NCBI GenBank assembly: GCA_021775385.1
Contig: JAJFHW010000120.1
Location: 1-5,204 of the forward strand
Direction of reading: 5' to 3'
DNA: 5,204 bases
Source of the DNA: Hyphomicrobiales bacterium
Lineage (GTDB): Bacteria > Pseudomonadota > Alphaproteobacteria > Rhizobiales > HXMU1428-3
The notes under the pieces are model-generated. The model ran no database searches and was not told where the DNA came from. It saw only the letters and a list, made by a program, of their open reading frames with translations. Shown here piece after piece: positions 1-4,570 of the stretch. Both the position numbers and the translations under genes were made by a program. Position 1 is the stretch's first letter, and the number at the start of each line of letters is the position of its first letter.

Positions 1-462
1 ACAGAAACATCTAATGGTGACACAACTACAACAAGTGAAACATTAAACATCAATGTACTGAACGATCACACTGAAGATACACCAACGTCTATATATGGAT
101 CAACAGGCAATGATACATTAACCGGAACATCTGGCGATGACATTCTTTTTGGACGAGGTGGAGATGACACCCTATCCGGCGGTGAAGGCTCAGACCTCTT
201 CATTTTCCAGGAAGGTGATGGAGCTGACACAATCAATGGTGGCGCGGGCGCATCCTGGACAGATACCATTGAACTTCAAGACGCAATGGGCGGCTCTGAC
301 CTCGGCACCTACGGAACAGATTGGACAGTGACCTTAACCGAAGGCTCAATTGAGGAAACAAACTCAGACAACATCCTCTTTTCAGATGATGCTGATGGAA
401 CCATCAATCTCCAGGATGGTAGCTCAATCGACTTTACAGACATCGAGCGCATCGACTGGTAA
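1..462 (+). CDS. C-terminal part of a large RTX-repeat, type I secreted surface/adhesin-like protein (5' end outside window)
   Basis: Frame 1 is open from the first base to a TAA at 460-462, giving 153 visible residues with no start, so the gene begins upstream of the window. Residues 14-21 (ETLNINVLND) resemble the end of a VCBS/cadherin-like repeat. Residues 33-68 hold four glycine-aspartate nonapeptides (GSTGNDTLT, GTSGDDILF, GRGGDDTLS, GGEGSDLFI), the classic calcium-binding RTX repeat. The rest is acidic, with the pattern GADTINGGAG then WTDTIEL, and the protein ends SSIDFTDIERIDW. This arrangement is known from large alphaproteobacterial proteins exported by type I secretion, in which the uncleaved signal is at the C-terminus and the RTX repeats fold on meeting extracellular calcium. 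Adhesin function is inferred, because the repeats that would define it lie outside the window. A terminator hairpin follows. No ABC exporter or membrane-fusion genes are visible. The RTX identity is secure; the overall role is not. Confidence 0.88.
   Translation, partial: TETSNGDTTTTSETLNINVLNDHTEDTPTSIYGSTGNDTLTGTSGDDILFGRGGDDTLSGGEGSDLFIFQEGDGADTINGGAGASWTDTIELQDAMGGSDLGTYGTDWTVTLTEGSIEETNSDNILFSDDADGTINLQDGSSIDFTDIERIDW
97..207 (+). repeat. RTX (hemolysin-type calcium-binding) nonapeptide repeats
   Basis: Four consecutive nine-residue units of the form G-x-x-G-x-D-x-L/I-x are encoded here, at residues 33-68 of the partial protein. The aspartates and glycines are those that bind calcium in the parallel beta-roll of RTX proteins. 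The set is short; one beta-roll of this size would be typical for the tail of a long adhesin rather than for a protease or toxin. Confidence 0.85.
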
Positions 463-483
463 TTGAAAAAATAAAGACATATG

Positions 484-521
484 AAAGAAAAAACCCTGCA
501 CGTTTTCAGGGCTTTTTCTTT
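484..521. terminator. Bidirectional rho-independent terminator between the RTX gene and the transporter operon
   Basis: CCCTG (494-498) pairs with CAGGG (507-511) around an 8-nt loop. The flanking A-rich arm (484-492) pairs with the T-rich arm (513-521) after one mismatch. A T-run follows the stem on the + strand (CTTTTTCTTTTT), and the A-run before it supplies a U-tract for transcripts on the - strand. It lies between convergent stop codons at 462 and 530, so it can end both transcripts. Confidence 0.8.
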
Positions 522-529
522 TTAAAGCA

Positions 530-943
530 CTAGATAAAGCGCACAATTAGTTTAGACACCAGCATACCAATGATGAGAGCTACAAAAAAGATCAGCGCAC
601 TCAAACCCCCAAATGTTAAACTCGCCAGCGCAGGCCCAGGGCAAAGCCCAACCAAGCCCCATCCAACACCAAATAAAATAGGACCAACAATCAGCCGACC
701 ATCAATCTGTGACTTGAGAGTGTTTTGAAGCTCACCCGAAATAAAAGGTCGCTCCATTCTCCAAACAAGCCGGTAACCTATAAATGTCGTGACAACTGCC
801 CCAAGCATTACAAAAATCAAACTAGGATCAAAAGAACCTGTAAGGTCTAGAAAATTCATAACCTTGGCCGGGTTGCTCATTCCTGAAAGAACAAGGCCAT
901 AACCGAAAATCAAACCCGCAATTAAAGAAATTAGTGTTTGCAT
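530..943 (-). CDS. YeeE/YedE-type (DUF6691, PmpB-like) membrane transporter subunit for sulfur compounds, second half
   Basis: This 137-aa protein is almost entirely hydrophobic, with about four membrane segments (roughly residues 3-20, 41-58, 84-101 and 114-134). Two family blocks are visible: GYGLVLSGMSNPAKVMNF (14-31), followed by a LTGSFDPSLIF stretch, and GWGLVGLCPGPALASL (94-109) with Cys101. YeeE/YedE proteins carry such a Gly/Cys motif in each half; YeeE (TsuA) takes up thiosulfate through conserved cysteines. In many proteobacteria the protein is split into two short genes, as here. Those pairs (for example Serratia pmpA/pmpB) often sit beside a BigR/PigS-type ArsR repressor and a persulfide dioxygenase, none of which is visible here. 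The start is supported by a strong Shine-Dalgarno, and the gene is 13 bp downstream of its partner, so they should be co-transcribed. The transport family is well supported; thiosulfate as substrate is inferred. Confidence 0.87.
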   Translation of the reverse strand: MQTLISLIAGLIFGYGLVLSGMSNPAKVMNFLDLTGSFDPSLIFVMLGAVVTTFIGYRLVWRMERPFISGELQNTLKSQIDGRLIVGPILFGVGWGLVGLCPGPALASLTFGGLSALIFFVALIIGMLVSKLIVRFI

Positions 944-947
944 AGAT

Positions 948-957
948 CTCTCTCCCC
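948..957 (-). promoter_or_regulatory. Strong ribosome binding site of the second transporter gene, abutting the upstream stop
   Basis: On the minus strand GGGGAGAGAG lies 4 nt before the ATG at 943, with its GGAG core 8 nt from the start. Its first base is the last base of the TAG stop of the upstream gene (957-959). That arrangement is typical of translational coupling between subunits made in fixed ratio. Confidence 0.75.
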
Positions 958-1379
958 TAAATTACATGGCGCATGACATAAACAGTCACGATCGCGCTCA
1001 CCATAAACAAAGCTGTTGCAAAAAAAGAACGTTTGGAAAGACGCGCCATTCCACAAACCCCGTGCCCAGAAGTGCAACCACTACCAATGACAGTACCAAG
1101 GCCGACAAGCAAACCACCAATGACTAAAATCACAACATCTGATGAAACATGATAATCAGGCGTTATTCCCGTCGCTTTGCGAAAAATAAATGGTGACAAA
1201 ATCACCCCAACAACAAAAGCCAAACGCCATAAGTTTGTAAAAGGCGTGAATGTAAACAAGCCACCCAATATACCTGATACCCCGGTGATGCGCCCAAAAC
1301 TAGCCATCATCAACACAGCCGATAAACCGATTAATACACCCCCCAATAAGGACATGATCGGTGTAAATTCTGTTTCCAT
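957..1379 (-). CDS. YeeE/YedE-type (PmpA-like) membrane transporter subunit for sulfur compounds, first half
   Basis: This 140-aa inner-membrane protein has about four hydrophobic segments (roughly residues 8-28, 50-67, 81-100 and 117-137). The first re-entrant block is GRITGVSGILGG (29-40). The diagnostic block is GSGCTSGHGVCGMARLSKRS (99-118), the YeeE/YedE signature in which Cys102 matches the cysteine that contacts sulfur in thiosulfate transporters; Cys109 is a second cysteine in the same block. Together with the gene 13 bp downstream it should form one transporter, since each half supplies a Gly/Cys motif. Size and motif match the short, split form of the family rather than the fused form of over 300 aa. 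The Shine-Dalgarno before the ATG is weak (a GGA about 8 nt upstream). Transport of thiosulfate or another reduced sulfur species into the cytoplasm is inferred from the family. No sulfur oxidation or cysteine synthesis genes are visible nearby. Confidence 0.88.
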   Translation of the reverse strand: METEFTPIMSLLGGVLIGLSAVLMMASFGRITGVSGILGGLFTFTPFTNLWRLAFVVGVILSPFIFRKATGITPDYHVSSDVVILVIGGLLVGLGTVIGSGCTSGHGVCGMARLSKRSFFATALFMVSAIVTVYVMRHVI

Positions 1380-1620
1380 AAGTTTTATCCATTTTCACTA
1401 AAAGTAAATAACCAGAGCAAAAACAAGCCCAATCAGATTAATTCAGATCTTTATATATATGCAACAAAGCGAATATTAAAGAGGCAGTTGATCAAAAAAA
1501 CGTAATCACCAAAATCATTCTTAAAAATATACCACAAAAGATAAAGCTAGAGAGAAGGTCAAACATTTGCTAAAAATCACCCACTGAGTCGGACCAAACC
1601 CAAAAAATTGAAAACACCCT
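1380..1620. promoter_or_regulatory. Divergent intergenic region between the transporter operon and the helicase gene
   Basis: These 241 bp separate two divergent starts, so promoters for both must lie here or beyond. I see no convincing -35/-10 pair for either. Notable pieces are AGATCT (1445-1450) followed by the alternating ATATATAT (1453-1460), which could be part of a -10 or a regulator site for the transporter operon. There is no coding potential and no RNA gene that I recognise. Confidence 0.4.
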
Positions 1621-2715
1621 ATGAAATGGACCCCACAACAAGACGCCGCTTTAAAAGCAGTAGATGAATGGCTCGAATTCGGGAGTGCTCCCGTTTTTCG
1701 CCTATTTGGCTATGCTGGCACAGGTAAAACAACTTTAGCCACCTACATCGCAGAACATGTAGATGGAAAAGTTCTTTTTGCCGCTTTTACCGGCAAAGCC
1801 GCTCTCGTCATGCGTGACAAAGGTTGCGCAGGCGCCTCCACAATTCACAGCCTTATTTATCGCCCTGGCGAAGGCAATTCAGAAAACCCAGACTTCTTTA
1901 TGAACCGAGACAGCCCTGTTAAAAAAGCTGACCTGGTCATCATTGATGAATGCTCCATGGTCGATGAAGAATTAGGACGGGATCTACTTTCATTCGGCAC
2001 CAAAGTTCTTGTCCTTGGTGACCCAGCGCAATTACCTCCCGTAAAAGGCGCCGGTTACTTCACAGAACATGAACCAGATTATTTGCTAACCGAAGTACAC
2101 AGACAAGCAAGAGATAATCCAATAATCTCACTATCCATGGATGTAAGAGAAGGTAACTCTATAGAATATGGGCGCTACGGTGAAAGCCGCATCATTACTA
2201 AAGATGATTTAGAGACAAATGATGTCGTTGAGGCCGATCAAATCCTAGTTGGCATCAATAAAACAAGACGAAGCTTCAATCAAAGAATGCGCCAACTCAA
2301 AGAATTTGAAGGCGATCTACCAAATGTTGATGAACGTCTCATTTGCCTGCGAAATAACAAATCAAAAGGCTTGTTAAACGGCAGCCTATGGGATGTAACC
2401 AAAATTTCAAATGACGTCAAAGGGCGACTAAATATGCGCATTAGCCCTGAATCTGAACTTATGAATGCAAAAAACATCAGAGTAAAAGTTTGGAGGCATT
2501 TCTTTGAAGGGCGCGAACAAGAACTAACCTGGACTCAAAGACGAAACTTAGATGAGTTTGATTTTGGCTATGTTTTAACAACCCATAAATCTCAAGGCTC
2601 TCAGTGGGATAACATTGTTCTCTTTGATGAAAGTTGGGCCTTTCGCGAAAACGCCCGTCAATGGCTTTACACGGCAATTACAAGAGCCGCAGAACAAATA
2701 ACTATTGTTCGTTAG
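1621..2715 (+). CDS. Stand-alone superfamily 1B (RecD/Dda-like) ATP-dependent DNA helicase
   Basis: All core SF1 helicase motifs are present in order. They are Walker A GYAGTGKTT (30-38), motif Ia FTGKAA (56-61) with TIHSLIY (74-80), Walker B LVIIDECSM (105-113), motif III LGDPAQLPPV (132-141), motif IV EVHRQ (158-162), GINKTRRSFN (211-220), KGLLNGS (249-255), motif V TTHKSQGSQWDNIVL (320-334) and motif VI WLYTAITRA (348-356) with Arg355 as the likely arginine finger. Such proteins unwind DNA 5'-to-3' using ATP. At 364 aa it is much shorter than RecD/RecD2 and closer to phage T4 Dda or a minimal core. No RecB or RecC gene is nearby, so it is not the RecD subunit of RecBCD. The ATG is the first in-frame start after a TGA at 1609-1611, but no Shine-Dalgarno precedes it, so translation may be weak or leaderless. 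Its role in repair, replication restart or phage defence cannot be told from context. The codons for EQITIVR-stop recur just downstream. Confidence 0.92.
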   Translation: MKWTPQQDAALKAVDEWLEFGSAPVFRLFGYAGTGKTTLATYIAEHVDGKVLFAAFTGKAALVMRDKGCAGASTIHSLIYRPGEGNSENPDFFMNRDSPVKKADLVIIDECSMVDEELGRDLLSFGTKVLVLGDPAQLPPVKGAGYFTEHEPDYLLTEVHRQARDNPIISLSMDVREGNSIEYGRYGESRIITKDDLETNDVVEADQILVGINKTRRSFNQRMRQLKEFEGDLPNVDERLICLRNNKSKGLLNGSLWDVTKISNDVKGRLNMRISPESELMNAKNIRVKVWRHFFEGREQELTWTQRRNLDEFDFGYVLTTHKSQGSQWDNIVLFDESWAFRENARQWLYTAITRAAEQITIVR

Positions 2716-2745
2716 AAAAAAGAACAAATCACAATTGTTCGCTAG
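2691..2745 (+). repeat. Tandem duplication of the helicase 3' end (EQITIVR-stop encoded twice)
   Basis: Bases 2691-2715 and 2721-2745 are two 25-bp copies with a 30-bp period, an exact multiple of three. The copies differ at three bases (ATA/ATC, ACT/ACA, CGT/CGC), all synonymous third positions, and both encode EQITIVR followed by TAG. Each copy is also an imperfect palindrome, GAACAA and TTGTTC around 7 nt. Homology ends abruptly on both sides. The first copy ends the helicase gene; the second would be reached only by reading through the first TAG. Confidence 0.85.
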
Positions 2746-2780
2746 CAAATAAATGAAAAAAATATTTTAGGGAATGCAAT

Positions 2781-2820
2781 GAGGGTTAGAAAGAAACTAA
2801 CCCTCTTAAAAATTTAATTT
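2781..2820. terminator. Hairpin terminator between the convergent helicase and TetR genes
   Basis: GAGGGTTAG (2781-2789) pairs perfectly with CTAACCCTC (2797-2805) around the 7-nt loop AAAGAAA. On the + strand the stem is followed by TTAAAAATTTAATTT, a poor but T-containing tail; on the - strand a T-run is reached only after some 15 bases. Its place between convergent stops at 2715 and 2823 supports a terminator or transcription barrier. The weak U-tracts keep confidence moderate. Confidence 0.65.
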
Positions 2821-2822
2821 AA

Positions 2823-3479
2823 CTAACTCTGTTTCTTCAAAGTTTCAGTAAAGCCATACTGAAATATATTGACCAAACAATCACAATGTTTCTCAATATC
2901 TTTATCAGAAACCTCAGCATCCTCAGTAAGCAAAGCCCCCTCCCAAACGAAATGAGTGGTTATCATTCCAAACAAAAGAGAGGCGCATTCTTTCGAATTG
3001 TCTAGTGAAAGATTTCCTACAGTCGCAACTTCTAATAAAAAACGTTCCAAACCTTTTAAAAATTTTTCCGGCCCCTTTGCAAACAACTCAGCCGATAAGT
3101 CAGATTGAGAATAAAGGCCACAAAGTAACAAACGTATAAACTGTCTGACTTTAGGATCGGTAAATGTTTTGGTTAGCATATAGACAAAGGCCTTAAATTT
3201 CTCTCCGTCCAAACCATCTTCACCTGACAGATCGTCAAGTTGCTCAATTAAAGTCCCAATAGTGAGATCAATACGGCGAAAAATTTCTTCATTAACGGCT
3301 TTTTGCAAACCATCTTTATCATTAAAAAAGTCATAGATGGCCCCCTTCGAACCACCTGATATTTTAATGATTTTATCAAGATTTAAATCCCGGTCCCGCC
3401 CAAAAACCAGAATAGCAGCTTCTATAATCTGTTCTTTCCGCCGAAGCTGTTTTTTTGTTAACTCATTATGTTCATGCAT
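2823..3479 (-). CDS. TetR/AcrR-family transcriptional repressor
   Basis: This 218-aa protein has the TetR layout: a basic N-terminus (KKQLRRKEQIIEAA, 9-22) and a helix-turn-helix spanning about 22-61, with the recognition segment GGSKGAIYDFFNDKDGL (42-58), close to the consensus 'GvskgtlYyyFxsKexL'. The rest is helical and would form the ligand-binding and dimer domain. The segment TFTDPKVRQFIRLLLCG (105-121) resembles the C-terminal domain of AefR-type TetR regulators, but that subfamily call is tentative. The start is fixed by GGAGGT six bases upstream. A 17-bp palindrome lies 20-36 bp before the ATG, so autorepression is likely. No gene it obviously controls is adjacent: the divergent neighbour starts 514 bp away and the helicase is convergent. 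TetR proteins often govern efflux or fatty-acid genes, but nothing here shows the target or ligand. Confidence 0.9.
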   Translation of the reverse strand: MHEHNELTKKQLRRKEQIIEAAILVFGRDRDLNLDKIIKISGGSKGAIYDFFNDKDGLQKAVNEEIFRRIDLTIGTLIEQLDDLSGEDGLDGEKFKAFVYMLTKTFTDPKVRQFIRLLLCGLYSQSDLSAELFAKGPEKFLKGLERFLLEVATVGNLSLDNSKECASLLFGMITTHFVWEGALLTEDAEVSDKDIEKHCDCLVNIFQYGFTETLKKQS

Positions 3480-3485
3480 CCATGG

Positions 3486-3491
3486 ACCTCC
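3486..3491 (-). promoter_or_regulatory. Ribosome binding site of the TetR gene
   Basis: GGAGGT on the minus strand lies 6 nt before the ATG at 3479 and decides this start. A second ATG at 3483-3481 is only 2 nt from the site and opens a three-codon frame that stops at once, so it is not the start. Confidence 0.8.
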
Positions 3492-3498
3492 ATTCTAC

Positions 3499-3515
3499 AT
3501 CTGGTCAAACCAGAT
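3499..3515. promoter_or_regulatory. Palindromic operator, probably bound by the adjacent TetR regulator
   Basis: ATCTGGT-CAA-ACCAGAT is an inverted repeat with perfect 7-bp arms and a 3-bp centre; outer TA/TA bases (3496-3497, 3517-3518) add two more pairs after one mismatch. It ends 20 bp upstream of the TetR start codon. Size and position match self-regulatory operators of TetR repressors. On the minus strand TATATC overlaps one edge and could be a -10 element, so binding would block transcription. No second copy was seen in the window. Confidence 0.72.
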
Positions 3516-3862
3516 ATACAAATTCAACCTAAAGCTGCGCTGTAAATAATGAATATTCTAAGTTACAACATAGCTCAAAACAGCAAAATGAAAGAGAAAC
3601 CAATATTTAACTAAGTAAAGTAGTAAAAATTTCTTAAAATCAAGAATGTTTAATTTAAATTCAAGTGCCGCTTACTGTTGTCACTATAGTACAAATACTA
3701 ATAGAGATTGAATTTTTTAAAATCTGTAGTTAACAAAAACAAACTCCGTAAACGTCATAAAACACAGTAAAAACGAAAAATACTTAAATAATAAATTAAA
3801 CAGTACCCACCCTAAACTTTAACCAATATTTACAAACCTGCGTTAAAAGTGAAAACATAAAA

Positions 3863-3877
3863 GCAACTATAAGTTGC
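3863..3877. promoter_or_regulatory. Short perfect-arm palindrome upstream of the pseudo-receiver gene
   Basis: GCAACT-ATA-AGTTGC has 6-bp arms around a 3-bp centre, about 117 bp before the ATG at 3994. It could be a regulator site for that gene. It shares no arm sequence with the palindrome in front of tetR, so a different protein would be expected to bind. With no T-run behind it, it is unlikely to be a terminator. Confidence 0.4.
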
Positions 3878-3897
3878 AAAAGGGCTATTCAATACAT

Positions 3898-3939
3898 TAA
3901 GGGTAGAGATAAATTCGAGCTATATTCAACCCTTATAAT
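3898..3939 (+). promoter_or_regulatory. Inverted repeat and candidate -10 box of the pseudo-receiver gene
   Basis: TAAGGGT (3898-3904) and ACCCTTA (3929-3935) are perfect 7-bp arms 24 bp apart. The right arm runs into TATAAT (3934-3939), a consensus -10 about 55 bp upstream of the ATG. No good -35 is found 16-18 bp before it, which suggests an activator-dependent promoter or a chance match. The arms straddle the place where a -35 would be, so a regulator bound there could affect RNA polymerase. Confidence 0.4.
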
Positions 3940-3993
3940 ATACAGATATGAAATGTACCTTCTAATTCAAGCACTAAATGGTAAATAACCAAA

Positions 3994-4449
3994 ATGACCA
4001 CAGGCCAGCAAACGGATGAATTTACAAGCTCAAGGGAAGAAGCCCATATTCAACTGCTTCACGTCACGAATAGTGATGAGCAAAAATTACATTATTTAAT
4101 AAATAAATTATGGTTTTTTTATTCCATCAAACATATCTCAACCAAGGATCAAGAAGCTGAGCTCTTGGGAAAATTAAACTCAAAAAAACCAAAAAATTTA
4201 TTTGATATTCTAATTGCAGATCTAAGGCCAAATTCAGCATTCAAACAAGATCACAAAGAACTATTGTTCAATCGATTAAAAGAACACCAGCGCCCACTTA
4301 TATCTCTAAGCAGTGATAATGAATATAACTGCGACGATCAAAATCTAAACTGGCTTCATATCACGCTACCGATTCAACAGATAAACAAATATGCACCGGA
4401 AATAAAAGATTCTATCGCCAATTTTTGGTTCTCTCTACCAAAAAACTAA
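3994..4449 (+). CDS. Small single-domain protein resembling a degenerate response-regulator receiver (Rcp1/CheY-like) domain
   Basis: I read this 151-aa protein as a diverged receiver domain, by hand comparison. IQLLHVTNSDEQKLHYLINK (19-38) fits beta1/alpha1, where 'ILLVEDNxxD' is usual. FDILIADLRPNS (70-81) fits 'pDlilLDlnlP', making Asp76 the phosphoacceptor candidate. RPLISLSSDNE (100-110) fits beta4 with its conserved Ser/Thr. LHITLPIQQINKYAPEIKDS then IANFWFSLP (121-149) fits 'yvtKPvdldqf..vv.sIedFWL', the usual ending of Rcp1-type response regulators. Two key features are altered: the acidic pair of beta1 is TNSD, and the invariant Lys before Pro is Leu125. It would therefore be a pseudo-receiver, perhaps without normal phosphorylation. 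There is no output domain and no histidine kinase nearby. The ATG is the only start after a TAA at 3982-3984, and its Shine-Dalgarno is poor. That it is a real gene is likely; the fold assignment is an inference. Confidence 0.6.
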   Translation: MTTGQQTDEFTSSREEAHIQLLHVTNSDEQKLHYLINKLWFFYSIKHISTKDQEAELLGKLNSKKPKNLFDILIADLRPNSAFKQDHKELLFNRLKEHQRPLISLSSDNEYNCDDQNLNWLHITLPIQQINKYAPEIKDSIANFWFSLPKN

Positions 4450-4570
4450 ATTAAAAATCGGCAAATTCGTCTCACTTATCATACAAAATGAGATATCTTA
4501 TTTTCAAAAAAGTTGAACATTGAGCTGATTGCTAAAACAAACTGATTTAAAATCCGCTTTAATACCGAAA

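Larger units (their letters stand above)
3516..3993. other. Long AT-rich non-coding gap between divergent TetR and pseudo-receiver genes
   Basis: These 478 bp are strongly AT-rich and carry no ORF with coding character; the longest frame I traced on the + strand is 21 codons (from 3549) without a ribosome binding site. It must hold the promoter of the gene at 3994 and perhaps part of the tetR promoter. Visible structure is confined to the last 130 bp: a 15-bp palindrome and a wider inverted repeat ending at a TATAAT box. A 12-bp direct repeat (AACCAATATTTA at 3598 and 3821) may be chance in such DNA. No RNA gene is recognised. Confidence 0.5.

Noticed and set aside
66..269. Minus-strand open frame of 67 aa
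   Set aside because: It is antisense to the clear RTX-encoding frame, and its proline/serine-rich product simply mirrors the Gly/Asp codons.
1177..1401. Plus-strand open frame of 74 aa opposite the transporter gene
   Set aside because: It overlaps a gene with a full YeeE/YedE motif set on the other strand and has no family features or ribosome binding site.
2280..2677. Two minus-strand open frames within the helicase gene
   Set aside because: Both are antisense to helicase motifs and have no coding character of their own.
3472..3483. Mini-frame ATG-GAT-GCA-TGA overlapping the TetR start, considered as a regulatory leader
   Set aside because: Its ATG is 2 nt from the Shine-Dalgarno, too close for efficient initiation, and it encodes three residues.
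3549..3614. 21-codon frame (MNILSYNIAQ...) in the AT-rich gap
   Set aside because: There is no ribosome binding site, it is very short, and such frames are expected by chance.
3598..3832. 12-bp direct repeat AACCAATATTTA at 3598-3609 and 3821-3832, considered as element ends or iterons
   Set aside because: There are only two copies, AT-rich and 223 bp apart, with no inverted ends or coding content between them; chance is adequate.
3516..3993. Possible CRISPR array, tRNA or integrated element in the long gap
   Set aside because: There are no regularly spaced repeats, no cloverleaf or T-loop sequence, and no transposase or integrase remnants.
4470..4504. Possible terminator TCTCA...TGAGA after the pseudo-receiver gene
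   Set aside because: The stem is 5 bp with a 14-nt loop and only a broken T-rich tail, too weak to call.
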